From positions 141,809,422 through 141,873,421 of the forward strand of contig NC_053499.1 of assembly GCF_905171775.1 (NCBI RefSeq): a stretch of 64,000 nucleotides of DNA, given 5' to 3'. Position 1 is the first letter of the stretch; each line of letters opens with the position of its first letter. Source of the DNA: Rana temporaria. Taxonomy: Eukaryota > Chordata > Amphibia > Anura > Ranidae. Below, piece by piece: positions 1-10,887 of the stretch. The position numbers and the translations under genes were made by a program. Below the pieces are notes generated by a model that saw only the letters and a program-made list of their open reading frames with translations, did no database searches and was not told the origin of the DNA.

Positions 1-1088
1 ACTGTATAGCTCCATACATCCAAAGAGGTAATCAGGTCACCATAATCCACCAATAAACACTCATGTGATGTCAGTCAGCTTCAAGCTCTCCTGTCTTTCT
101 AATAGAAACCTTCATTGACCGCTGTTTTTCAATTCTTCATTTGAAATTGCTGGTTGTCTGGCTGTTATGCGGATGCAAAGCTTTCAATACATTCTGGGTT
201 ACTGACCTGGAACGGGTATTGAAATCATACATTTCTTCTTTCTTCACTAGCTGCATGCTTGTTCTGGGTCAGTGACTCACAGAAGTACAGCAGTCAAAGT
301 CCAAAGTGCAGCAATGGTGGCCCACATACAGTATTTCTCCCCAGTAGAGGAACTGTTGATGACAAAAGGTCCATTTGTAAAATCAAATTTTGACAATAAT
401 CGTAGGCATGCGCAAGAGATGTGCCTGGGCACACCCAAATCCTGGGGTTGGCAACCTGTCACCTGCTCGCCATTGAATCCTTCCTTGCCAACCTTTAGAA
501 CCTGGACAGGAAAAGCGGTGGGGGTGGAATTTAGTGGAACCCGATCTGAACCCTAAGCTAGATTGCTCACAAGCAGTGTGATTTTTTTTTTTTTTAATTA
601 ATGGCAAGAAAAAGATACCTTTTCACACAATTGTAGTAAGCTGATAATAGCATGAGTCCTACTGATTCACATAATGTATGCATTTAATGACAGGTCCACT
701 TTACACAAGTCCAGTTCTTCACCTGCTGCAAGCGTGTCCCACCTACAGATCACACAGCCTTAGTATGGTGACATCACTGGGATAAAATCTTTCCAGATGA
801 CAAAGCGCCCCAGTCTTGTTTTAACCTATTGTGATTAATGGTGGATTTCATTATAATTACAGATTTCACTACGTTTGTTAATTGTTAATCTGACCTTTTT
901 GTTCTACTCTCTGACTTTGCCAACAGTGCCGGTGGCAAACTAGCAGTGACTTCTCCTATAAATCTGATTTAAAGCAGGTGGGTGATAATGATCAGGTGAC
1001 ACGGGGTAGCGGGTACTGACAGGTGCCCTGTAATTAGTAGATGAAGGAGATGGAGGAGCGCATGTGTACAATAAAGCATCAAATAATA
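1..1088. other. no gene recognised
   Basis: No exon, RNA gene or bounded transposon could be identified here. The longest open frame (94 codons at 272-556) has no recognisable family and overlaps other short frames on the opposite strand. A poly(T) run lies near 580-597. Confidence 0.4.
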
Positions 1089-1090
1089 TA

Positions 1091-1513
1091 CAGGGTGGGC
1101 CATTTATATGGATACACCTTAATAAAATGGGAATGGTTGGTGATATTAACTTCCTGTTTGTGGCACATTAGTATATGTGAGGGGAAAACTTTTCAAGATG
1201 GGTGGTGACCATGGCGGCCATTTTGAAGTTGGCCAAACTTGTAAATAACTCATGAAAGAATAAAGTTACGTTAAAACCAAACCATTGTTTTTCTTGTGAA
1301 ATTCCCAATAAGTTTGATGTCTCACATGACCCTCTTCCTATTGGAAAAAACAAAAGTTGCATTCAAAATGGCCGACTTCAAAATGGCCACCATGGTCACC
1401 ACCCATCTTGAAAAGTTTTCCCCTCACATATACTAATGTGCCACAAACAGGAAGTTAATATCACCAACCATTCCCATTTTATTAAGGTGTATCCATATAA
1501 ATGGCCCACCCTG
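1091..1513. mobile_element. Tc1/mariner-type MITE with about 145-bp inverted arms
   Basis: The element begins CAGGGTGGGCCATTTATATG and ends with its reverse complement. It is flanked by TA at 1089-1090 and 1514-1515, the target duplication typical of Tc1/mariner elements. The two arms remain near-identical for about 145 bp (1091-1235 against 1370-1513). The short centre has no transposase, so this is a non-autonomous copy. The 64-codon frame inside it is not a gene. Confidence 0.85.
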
Positions 1514-1529
1514 TACAATGGTGTGCCGT

Positions 1530-1992
1530 AAAAAAAGTTTTTTTTTTATAGTTTCCAGTGGCCCCTCCCTCTTCTCCATTGACATAAGTTTGGCTTAGCT
1601 AAAATGAACAATCCGATGTGAGCTTTTGGTCGAAAATTCCGACAGTGTGTATGCTCCATCGGACTTTTGCTGACGGAACAAAAGATTGAGAGCAATTTCT
1701 CAATTTTTTCGTCAGAAAAAGTTCCTATCGGAAATTCCAATGGTCTGTATGCAATTCCAATGCGTAAAAAACCTACGCATGCTCTGAATTAATTCGACGC
1801 ATGCTCAGAATCATTAAACCTAATTTTTCTCAGCTCCTCGTAGTGTTGTATGTGACCGCGTTCTTGACGGTCGGAATTTCCGACACGATTTGTGTGACCG
1901 TGTGTATGCAACACAAGTTTGAGCCAACATTCCGTCGGGAAAAAACTTTGGTTTTCGTGTCGGAACTTCCGATCGTGTGTACGCGGCATTAG
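1530..1992. mobile_element. truncated PIF/Harbinger-like MITE
   Basis: The right end reads GATCGTGTGTACGCGGCATT, the terminal motif of the Harbinger-like MITEs seen elsewhere in the window (3393-3830, 38258-38784). The interior is rich in short inverted pieces based on CGGAATTTCCGA and a CGACGCATGC motif. No matching left terminus is visible, so the copy is probably 5' truncated. The left boundary is approximate. Confidence 0.55.
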
Positions 1993-2336
1993 TCTGCGTT
2001 CAAGAGACTTCTCTCCATTTCTCGCTTTAAGAGTAATAAAAACTCTGCAAACGTTCTAACTCCTTCCAGACACTACCCATAATAAATTAAACTGTTTTGG
2101 CTGGAGCTGGGTCTGGATCTCCATTGATCCAACACAACCCTGCACAGGGATGCAATCAACAGGAATCAATGGTCACACTGGTAGTTGGAACAACCCCCTG
2201 CACTTAAGTGTGGTGCTCAGAAATCAGTTGAATCTCACTTTTCCACTTGAGAAGTATGAAAGACCACCAGGCTTTGCTGCCCTCTTAGGACTGGGGAACC
2301 CCCGATAAACACAGCACTGAAAGAAAAAAAAAAGGG

Positions 2337-2931
2337 GCGCACCAGCCTAGTGCATTACCTTTTATATACCATTTATTGATGAAATAAAAGTAAATATACT
2401 AACAAACAAATGTGTTCACAAGCCCATCATATATATTCCAAAACCAGAAATGTCAGATCTACTGCACATTTTCTTTATCGTGGAATGAGGCCACCCAGGG
2501 CCGTCTTAATACCATCATGGGCCCCTGGGCAAAGTAATGCTCTGGGGCCCCTACAATGGAGAAAAATTGGGGGCATCATGGGTTCAAGGACCAGCTGCCT
2601 TGGGGAAAGTTCAGGGCCCCCCCCCATGCAGCTGGGGCCCCTGGACAGTGCCCAGGTGTGCCCCCTCATTAAGACAGCCCTGAGGCCACCTAGGTCTACT
2701 AAGGCTGATGCATTTCCAGGGGAGTCACCGCCTCAGAGCCCCTTGAAACATGCCAGCCTTAGTAGACCTTGGTAACATCCTCCCATGATGAAAAGTATGT
2801 GCAGTAGATCCACTGTTTTTGGTTTTGGAATATATTGGTGGACTTGGGAACACACTTATTTGTGAGTATAATAGTTGCTTTTATTTAATTAATGAATGGT
2901 ATATAAAGGTCTTGTGCTAGGCTGGTGTGAG
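2337..2931. mobile_element. foldback element with about 130-bp inverted arms
   Basis: The left arm (about 2338-2468, starting gCACCAGCCTAGTGCATTAC) is matched in reverse complement by the right arm (about 2800-2930). Both arms carry the TTTATATACCATT and CAGATCTACTGCACAT blocks, with scattered mismatches. The centre carries a nested hAT MITE (2496-2682). No protein is encoded, and the superfamily was not identified. Confidence 0.65.
2496..2682. mobile_element. hAT-type MITE, 187 bp, nested in foldback element
   Basis: The ends are CAGGGCCGTCTT and AAGACAGCCCTG, a 12-bp terminal inverted repeat with one mismatch. Identical 8-bp direct repeats AGGCCACC flank it at 2488-2495 and 2683-2690, the target size of hAT transposases. 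The interior is GC-rich with many GGGGCCCC-like blocks. A related element lies at 34347-34592. Confidence 0.85.
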
Positions 2932-3350
2932 AGCAGAAGAGACTAGATCTCCAATCTGTGTGAGAACAGTAGACTGGATCTCCAATCTGTGTGAGAGCAC
3001 TAGACCGGATATCCGATCTGTGTGAGAGCACTAGACTGGATATCCGATCTGTGTGAGAGCACTAGACTGGATCTCCAATCTGTGAGAGAGCACTAGACTG
3101 GATCTCCAATCTGTGTGAGAGCACTAGACTGGATCTCCAATCTGTGTGAGAGCACTAGACTGGATCTCCAATCTGTGTGAGAGAGCACTAGACTGGATCT
3201 CCAATCTGTGTGAGAGAGCACTAGACTGGATCTCCAATCTGTGTGAGAGAGCACTAGACTGGATCTCCAATCTGTGTGAGAGAGCACTAGACTGGATCTC
3301 CAATCTGTGTGAGAGAGCACTAGACTGGATCTCCAATCTGTGTGAGAGCA
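2931..3350. repeat. 31-33 bp minisatellite, about 13 copies
   Basis: The core is CACTAGACTGGATCTCCAAT followed by CTGTGTGAGAG. Successive copies are 31 bp apart up to about 3153 and 33 bp apart after that, because an extra GA joins the spacer. The first units are the most diverged (GAAGAGACTAGATCTCC). The 33-bp period keeps reading frames open, which explains the repetitive ORFs on both strands here. Confidence 0.9.
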
Positions 3351-3392
3351 GCACTGCATGGGCACATGGTAGCTTGATATAATAAACACTAA

Positions 3393-3830
3393 TGCCGCGT
3401 ACACACGGTCGTTTTTTGTGATGAAAAAAAACGTTGTTTTTGAAAACGTCATTTAAAATGACCGTGTGTGGGGGAAAACTTTGTTTTATGTCTTCTGAAA
3501 AACGACAAAAAAAAAATTCAAACATGAATTTGAATTTTTTGTGTCGTTTTTCAAAACGTCGTTTTTTGTGTCAATTAAAATGATAGTGTGTGGGCAAAAC
3601 GACGTTTAAAACAACGTTTTTAAACCCGCGCATGCTCAGAAGCAAGTTATGAAGCTAGCTTCAATGGAAAAGAGTGCTGAACGTAACCGCGCTTTGCTAG
3701 AGCATTTTGAAAAAACGATGGTGTGTAGGCAACGTCGTTTTTGAAAATGAAGTTTCAAAAACGTCGTTTTATTTCGTGATTTAAAACGTCGTTTTTTTTT
3801 CATCACAAAAACGACGGTCTGTACGCGGCA
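3393..3830. mobile_element. PIF/Harbinger-like MITE
   Basis: Termini are TGCCGCGTACACACGGTCG and its near reverse complement, flanked by TAA at 3390-3392 and 3831-3833. A 3-bp TWA duplication is typical of PIF/Harbinger. The interior is A/T-rich with repeated AAAACGTCGTTTTT blocks and can fold on itself. It has no transposase. Confidence 0.75.
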
Positions 3831-4121
3831 TAACACTTTTTAAAGATCCTTTTTTCAGGACCCCTTGTTCTTTCTCAAAACAGGTCAAAAGATGTCATTG
3901 GAAAAAATCCTGCAGCTATAAACACACTTTATACCCCCTAATTTTCCACCTGGTTCCTTTTGAGCCTTGTGGAGCTGACTGGGGTGCCCATGGCTAAAAT
4001 TCGGCTGATTCAACAAGATTCAGTGAAAATTGAAGCCATGTACGGCAGCCCTAAATGTGGTGACCCTTATGCTACTCTGGCTCATTGCCATTGGGTGTCT
4101 ACTCTTGTTTCCGCTTTTTAA

Positions 4122-4577
4122 AGGATCACTAAAGGAATTTTATTTTTTTAGCTAAATAGCTTCCTTTACCTTACTGCAGTCCTGGTTTCATGTCCTCATT
4201 GTTCGTTTTTGCTTTGAAGTTGCTGTAATTCTGCTCTGATCTCCACACTTCCTGGTTGTCTGTTTCCTTATAACATAGTACTGGGAGCTTTTCACTGTTG
4301 GTCTAAGCTGTCATTACTGTGTGTCTAAAACTTAACAGAACCAGATTAATTTTAAAAACAAAACACTGCCCTGGATTTGTTTGTTTTTGTTCTGTGTGTC
4401 TCTCTAGTTCACAGGAACATGAAACCAGTTTAAAAGTGAAACTAACCTACAGGCACATTATATGATTGATTTTTATCTATTTGTAATCATTTTTAAAAGG
4501 AATCAGTTAACTTTTATGTCTCTATACCCTGTAAACAGTCATTTCAGCAAAAAAAATGTTTTCCCTTTAGTGACCCT
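4122..4577. mobile_element. TTAA-flanked (T2/Kolobok-like) MITE
   Basis: The ends are AGGATCACTAAAGG and CCTTTAGTGACCCT, inverted and flanked by TTAA at 4118-4121 and 4578-4581. The TTAAAGG terminus resembles Xenopus T2-type MITEs; piggyBac elements also use TTAA. It is non-coding. Confidence 0.7.
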
Positions 4578-4684
4578 TTAAGGCAATTTATTAACTCATG
4601 TATAACTCATGTATCTATGCACTACGATCTTTTTACTGTTATTTGGAAACCATGACTCACCTTCACCTGATACACATCGACCCA

Positions 4685-4966
4685 CAGGGCTTTTTTTCAG
4701 GGGGAACTTGGGGGAACTGAGTTCCACCACCTCTGGCTCAGACCCTTTGTTGCCTGCTCACCACAATCACTTGTAAACACAGAAGCCTGTTTTTTGTGTG
4801 TGCAAGTCACAGCTCTGCACTCTGTGTGTAACCCCCTGAACTCTGCACTCTGTATGTAATGCAGTCCTGGTATTTAATGCCCCTTTAAGACCCTTCTACT
4901 GTTTTTGAAATCTGAACGGGGTCGTGGTTGAGTTCCTGCACCTATTTTCTGAGAAAAAAAGCTCTG
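4685..4966. mobile_element. hAT-type MITE, 282 bp
   Basis: Termini are CAGGGCTTTTTTTCAG and CTGAGAAAAAAAGCTCTG, inverted with mismatches. The flanking 8-mers TCGACCCA (4677-4684) and ACGACCCA (4967-4974) agree at 7 of 8 positions, as expected for an old hAT target duplication. It has no coding capacity. Confidence 0.75.
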
Positions 4967-5101
4967 ACGACCCATATCTGTCTATTAACAGCCAAGGAGG
5001 TACATTATGAAAAACTGGCTTTCACAAACACCACCCTCCATGCTTACTGTAACCTGAGATCTAACTCACCTTTTTTTATCATGAGAAACTAGATGCTGAA
5101 T

Positions 5102-6270
5102 TTAACCACTTAAGGACAGAAGGTGTTTTTCAGATTCTGCGTTTACAAGACTAAAACAGTTTTTTTTGCTAGAAAATTACTTAAAACCCCCAAAAATTAT
5201 ATATATTTTTTTCTAACACCCTAGAGAATAAAATGACGGTCATTGCAATACTTTTTCTTCACACCGTATTTGCGCAGCGGTCTTACAAGCGCACTTTTTT
5301 TGAAAAAAAATCACTTTTTTGAATTAAAAAATAAGACAACAATAAATTTGGCCCAATTTTTTTATATATTGTGAAAGATAATGTTACGCCGAGTAAAATG
5401 ATACCCAACATGTCACGCTTAAAAATCGTGGCATGGCGTCAAACTTTTACCCAAAAAAATTTTTGTGGATAGGCGACCTTTAAAAAATTCTATAGGTTGC
5501 ATTTTTTGAGCTACAGAGTAGGTCTAGGGCTAGAATTATTGCTCTCGCTCTAACGATCGCGGCGATACCTCACTTGTGTGGTTTGAACACCGTATGCGTT
5601 CGCTTCTGCGCGCGAGCGAGCTCGTCGGGACGGGGCGCTTTAAAATATTTTTTTGTTTGTTTTCTTATTTATTATTATTGATTTTATAATTTTTTACACT
5701 GAAATAATAAAAAAAAAAATGTATCACTTTTATTCCTATTACAAGGAATGTAAACATCCCTTGTAATAGAAAAAAGCATGACAGGTCCTCTTAAATATGA
5801 GATCTGGGGTCAAAAAGACCTCAGATCTCATATTTAGACTTAAATGCAAGAAAAAAAAAAAAGGAAAATTTGTCATTTAAAAAAATGACAACAAAAAAAT
5901 TGTCTCTTTAAGACGCTGGGCGGGACTGACGTTTTGACGTCACTTCCGCCCAGCAAAGCTATGAGGACGGGTGGGGGCCATCTTGCCCTCACTCGAGTCC
6001 TCACTGAAGAGCCAGCAGCATCCGATCTCCTCCGCCGCTACCGACGGCTCCGGTAAGCGGCGGAAGAGCGGCGGGAGGGGGGGCCCTCTCCCGCCACCGA
6101 TAACGGCGATCTCGCTGCGAATCCGCCGCGGAGACCGCCGTTATCGTTTACACGCCCGCCCACAGAAGAGATGGATACCTCGGTTTGTGGCAGCAGCTGC
6201 TGCCGTTTACGACATTTCCATCTTTAAAAAGAGGACGTATATATACAGTGGGCGGGCGTTAAGTGGTTAA
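5102..6270. mobile_element. 1.17-kb TTAA-type non-autonomous element
   Basis: The element starts TTAACCACTTAAGGACAG and ends GGGCGTTAAGTGGTTAA, so the termini are mutual inverted repeats containing TTAA. The right 300 bp is GC-rich (5971-6270) and recurs as a fragment at about 43470-43802. The segment from about 5195 to 5632 also occurs, in reverse complement, inside two CAGGG-ended elements at 42116-42884 and 61934-62709. The 99-codon frame at 5971 lies inside the repeat and is not a gene. Confidence 0.7.
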
Positions 6271-6669
6271 CAAAGACAAAAAAAAATAAAAAATTCCAGA
6301 GGTGGAAAATACCTTATTGTTACATCATTTACAATATACGAAGTCTAAACTATAATGCAACTTTTCAATTGTTGCCCTCTTTTGGGCGAGAGGTATGACA
6401 AATGGCCCTCCCAACAGAGTATTGGTGTAAGTCTCTAGGTGCCAAAACCTTTGCTAATTGGAAGAGTACATTTGATAATAAAGTTGGCAGGGCCTCCACC
6501 CAGTACAGGCGATCTGTGAATAGAGGGGATGCCCTTCCTGGGAAATTCCTGGTCATCTAATCAAAGTATTTGGCAGCATAAGAACTACTGCAACCAGCAT
6601 ATGACATGCACACCGGTATGGAAATAACACAAGCTTTTTATAAGAAGAGATTAATAATAGTACATACAT
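6271..6669. other. no gene recognised
   Basis: This is sequence between two TTAA elements. A 63-codon minus-strand frame (6365-6556) has no recognisable family. No transposon boundary was found. Confidence 0.4.
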
Positions 6670-6673
6670 TTAA

Positions 6674-7193
6674 AGCGGAGGTTCACCCTCAATATGAACT
6701 TTATATCACTAGTAACTGCAGCCTTAGTACATGTATAAGCATTGTTTTTTTGTTTTTTTTTCGTAGTTCAAGGATTACTGTGATTCTGTTGATTTTAACT
6801 CTCTTCCGGGTATAGTTTCCCCGCGGGAGTGGGCGTGTCCCTTCTTTTTCCCCCGACGGCCCAGTGTGTCCTGGGAGCTGGGCGTGTATCTGTGACGTCC
6901 CCCGTTGTCATAGTGATGTGTAATTGTTGACGGCGCAGCTCGCCGTCAACGCGCATGCGCGAGATTACGCGGTGCATCATGGGAGCGTCGGATCATCGCA
7001 TCCAAGAAGTCTTTGCTTGTCGGATTCACAATGCCCACAAGCAAAATTGAAAATGCCTGGATGTTTTTTTAAAAGTCCTTATTTACGACGGAAAACGAGG
7101 CAATCGGACTAGAGGCGGATAGCAAGTGAGTGTCAAACTCTGTATGTTTAACTATGCATTGCACACAAAAGTAAAAAACGTGGAACCTCCGCT
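6674..7193. mobile_element. TTAA-flanked MITE, AAGCGGAGGTTC type
   Basis: The left end is AGCGGAGGTTCACCC and the right end is GTGGAACCTCCGCT. TTAA stands on each side (6670-6673 and 7194-7197). Relatives with GTGGAGGTTCACCC ends lie at 55735-56218 and 58137-58270. It is non-coding. Confidence 0.75.
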
Positions 7194-7197
7194 TTAA

Positions 7198-7559
7198 TGT
7201 ACAAACAGGTACTGTATTATCAGCAAAGGGCCCAACAAGAGCCCTGGTGGAATTGTGCATATATACCCAGGTATATATAGTTATGAATAACGATACATCC
7301 AGATGAATGATCTCTGAGGATGATCATGATGCAGTTTCCTTCTTGGTGTCAGAGACATGAAGACAAGATCACTGGGGATGGGGAGAACATACAAATGTTG
7401 TCCAACCAGCCTGGAAAGCAGATTCTCACTGGCAGAAAACTGTGGTGTGGTACTGGAACTCAGAGTCGCCTATCTACTCTACTCTACTTTGCTGCCTCTT
7501 AGTCCATAGTAGCTTCTAATCTGCCATGCAACTGGGCCTCTAACTACTAGAAGTGACCC
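7198..7559. other. no gene recognised
   Basis: No exon, repeat array or bounded element is apparent. Short frames on the + strand (up to 60 codons) carry no recognisable motif. Confidence 0.35.
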
Positions 7560-7562
7560 TTA

Positions 7563-8043
7563 GGCCGGGTACTCACGACCAAACATGTACGATGAAAGCG
7601 GTCCGTCGGACCGTTTTCACCGTACATGCCTGCCAGAGGGCTTCTGTACGATGGTTGTACACACCATCGTACAGAAGTCCGCGCGTAAACAATACGCGGG
7701 GCGTGTCCGCGTCGTCGCCGCGACGATGACGCGGCGACGTGGGCGGGCCTGCCATTTAAAGGCTTCCACGCATGTGTCAAAGTCATTCGACGCATGCGAG
7801 GGACGGCGGGCGCTCGGACATGTACGGTAGGTCTGTACTGACGACCATACATGTCCGAGCGGGCAGGATTCCAGCGGACGGTTTTAAAACACGTCCAGGA
7901 ATATTTGTCCGCTGGGAAAAGGCCCGGCGGGCAAATGTTTGCTGGAATTCGGCCCGCTCGCGCCTACACACGACCAAACATGTATGCTGAAACTGGCCCG
8001 CGGACCAGTTTCAGCATACATGTTTGCTCGTGTGTACCGGGCC
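7563..8043. mobile_element. PIF/Harbinger-like MITE, ACATGTACG subfamily
   Basis: Termini are GGCCGGGTACTCACGACC and TCGTGTGTACCGGGCC, with TTA on both sides (7560-7562, 8044-8046). The interior is built from nested hairpins around ACATGTACG and GCGACGATGACGCGGCGACG. The overlapping ORFs on both strands here arise from this symmetric GC-rich sequence. Confidence 0.75.
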
Positions 8044-8046
8044 TTA

Positions 8047-8858
8047 GATGCCTAACCTGGCTCTAGCCTATGTTATTGAGCCCTAAGCTAAAACTAGCTA
8101 TAGAATCCCAGAACAGAAGGGACAGTGTTAACTAAAATAACAGCAATAGTAAACTTTAGGGGCATGCGCCTATTAATTCCTTGCTGGATTCAGCAGCATG
8201 GACAGGATATGTGGTTTAGCATTTCTCTCTCTACTTCCTTCTGGGGTTTTAAAGCCAGCCTCCCAGAGACAGGACGTGCTGATGCATTATTATACATAAC
8301 ACTGTGATATTAGCAGCTAATATTAGAGGGCAGCATATCCCTACGCAATGTAACTTTTCAGGCTCTTTGGGTTTAAAAAAAACATAATTGGGCTCATTTA
8401 TTTATACAACCTAGACTAGCGTTTAACGATAATGTACACCTTGGGGATTTTCAATTGTGCTAATATGTTCTTGTTTCTTTATTGGTTGGCTAATTTAGGG
8501 TTTTTCCTTGTAAGCTACCCAAGTATTGCATAACTTGCACTATTTTCTATTCCTTTTAGGCTTGTCACCTATGTTACCCTATCCATTTAATATCCATTTT
8601 CCCAATTAGCAACATTACAAGAAGTTACCTAACTACAATTGTGTCATATCATATGAAACGTTACCAGTCTGTTGTTTTCTTGTTTCGTGCGGCTGTCGGC
8701 TATAGCTGCCAGCAGTGATCTTTGGATTCTGACGGCTGGGAAACCTCCCACTGTCACAATACAAAAATAAAGTGAGGGGGATTTCCCCTTTAACACTGAA
8801 TGTGTTGAAGTGGAATCAAGTGATTGAAGGAAAGAAAATTGCATAATCTATGGCATGC
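8047..8858. other. no gene recognised
   Basis: This A/T-rich stretch has no supported exon and no transposon ends that I could pair. A 66-codon minus-strand frame at 8644-8844 has no recognisable similarity. Confidence 0.35.
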
Positions 8859-8862
8859 TTAA

Positions 8863-9130
8863 AGTGGATGTAAACCCACTCTCATCAATTCTAAACTACT
8901 GCCATAGTGGTGATCTATAAGGATGTACATGCCTCCTGCATGTATCCTTACCTGTCAAATGTTCCCCCTTTTAGTTGTTTGAAACCCCCAAAAAGTCCAG
9001 ATTCGGTGGGCGGGTCTGTTGTTCGGCGCTCGGTGGGCGGAGTCATGATATCAGCAGACTCCCCGCCCACCTCTACACTTCCCTTGGCCAGAGCGTGACA
9101 GCTCTTGGTTGTGGGCCAGAAGCTGTTGGG
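8863..9130. mobile_element. partial TTAA element (left end only)
   Basis: TTAA (8859-8862) is followed by AGTGGATGTAAACCC, the same left end as the complete element at 47550-48254. No right end is found before the hAT MITE at 9169. The right boundary is approximate. Confidence 0.5.
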
Positions 9131-9168
9131 CATCCTAGGTTATGTAATTGACCAATTGTGATCTAGAC

Positions 9169-9459
9169 CAGTGGTCTCCAAACTATGGCCCTGGGGCAGG
9201 ATGCTGCCCTTTGCTCGCCAATATCTGGCCCTTGGGGCACTATTCTATTCACAACTAATACCAGTGGTGGGGCACTATTTCTCCCACTAATATCAACAAC
9301 GAGGCACTATTACTCCCACTAGTATCAACAACGAGGCACTATTACTCCCACTAAAACCAATGATGGGGCATTGTTTACTCCCACTGGCCACAGTCCAGCC
9401 CTGCTAAAGTCTATAGGACAATAAACTGGCCCTTTATTTTAAAAGTTTGGAGACCCCCA
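9169..9459. mobile_element. hAT-type MITE, 291 bp
   Basis: The left end is CAGTGGTCTCCAAACT and the right end is AGTTTGGAGACCCCCA. Perfect 8-bp duplications ATCTAGAC flank it at 9161-9168 and 9460-9467. Inside, a roughly 38-bp unit containing GGCACTATTACTCCCACTA is repeated three to four times (about 9236-9390). Confidence 0.85.
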
Positions 9460-9467
9460 ATCTAGAC

Positions 9468-10235
9468 CAAATTTGGTCAATTACAGCAGCCAGCTGACTG
9501 ATTTGTTGACATTCAGCAGCTGACAGGGAGCTGTCATCTGACAAGGGGAGTGACTCAGGAGAGGGTGGTTGTGGCATGGGCCACTGTCGGTGGTTCATCA
9601 GGGAGCAATCAATTCATTGTAACAGACATTGGTTCTATGTTACTGGACAAGTGATTGACATTGTATTTACTGTACATTGGGGGATGATGTTTATTTTAAT
9701 AATAGACTGCCACAGTGTATGTGTATTTTTTACTTTGTAATTTTTTTTTTGTGAATGAGTAACATGAATGAGGGGTATTGGGTACCACGCACTCATTCAC
9801 ATAGGGGAGGGAGACTGGATAGTTTTTTCTACAGCGGACGTACAGTTTCTGAAAAGTCTTCCACAAGGCCAGGGATGTGGGGATGAGGCCCTTATTTCCA
9901 TCAACATGGGTCTGGTATGAATTTGGGGGGATCCCATACCATTTTTATGGCATAATGCCCCCCTAAAATCCATACAAACCCCTTGTATAGGATAGGGGTC
10001 TGGTATAGATTTTTTTTGGCAGGCATGCCATTTTATTTATTTTCTTCACCGTAAGGACATATGGTGTAGTATCATTCAGGAGGAAGCACACAATCACTGC
10101 TTCTTCCTTTCCTGACCACCCAGGTTGCATGCCTGGATAAGATTCTGGTGTGAATTTTGAGGGGGGCACACATGCAAAAATTGATGGCAGGGTCCCCCTC
10201 TCCATTCATATCGGACCTTTATGCTTAATAGTAGT
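9468..10235. other. no gene recognised; left flank of LINE insertion
   Basis: This is intergenic sequence next to the LINE insertion site. It holds short direct and inverted motifs (GCAGCTGACAGGGAGCTG, ATGAATGAG) but no supported exon. The 80- and 92-codon minus frames at about 9963-10372 span the junction with the LINE 3' end and are not genes. Confidence 0.4.
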
Positions 10236-10250
10236 CTTGTATTACTTTTT
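10236..10250. repeat. LINE target-site duplication, left copy
   Basis: CTTGTATTACTTTTT here is repeated exactly at 16991-17005, on the far side of the LINE. A 15-bp duplication is typical of L1-type target-primed reverse transcription. The final T run merges with the short A-tail of the element, so the exact edge is uncertain by a few bases. Confidence 0.85.
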
Positions 10251-10887
10251 TTTTTATATAATAAGTATTTTATTTTATAAACAAGATACAAAAAATAAAA
10301 TGTACAACAAATACATAATACAGTGGCATTTGGGCAACATCTCATTAACCTAGTCCGAGCACAGTTATGCATTACATCCGGGATACAGTTCTACTTAGTC
10401 TAAGGGAGGGGTGACATCCCACCTACTCCGGACATTCGATCCACGTGAGCGGGCATCTCCCCCAACAGGTGGGGAGCGGGATGGCCCCGAACCCCCGTCT
10501 CTGAACAGAAACTGACGATGTTCCCATAGTGGCATTAATACATTCCCTGTAGTCCGCCAAGGGCGCCTTGGGCGGCCCAGTAGCAAGCGAAAAAAGAGGA
10601 ACCTTCCAGGGACCTTCCTAAAAGCTCGAGGCAAGGCCGGGTACCAAGATACCACAAGCCTGCCTAATTTTAGCCGTATGCCACAACACAAAGGCAAAAC
10701 AAGGAAAAAAAAAAAATTATTAAAAAATTAACAGGAGACACACAAACTGACACACATTAAACAGACACACAGAGAGAGAGAAGACAAGGGAGTCAGGGTT
10801 AGAAGAGGAAACAAGAGAGCAAGGTATAGAAGGAAAGAAGCGGAGGGATCAGCCCCCACCAATGTCCCATGCGGGGTATAGTAGTAT

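Noticed and set aside
3093..3525. Repetitive ORFs of 78-133 codons on both strands
   Set aside because: They read through the 31-33 bp minisatellite; the 33-bp period keeps frames open by chance.
5971..6270. 99-codon + strand ORF starting MGAILPSLE
   Set aside because: It lies wholly inside the right end of a TTAA element that recurs, without the open frame, at 43470-43802.
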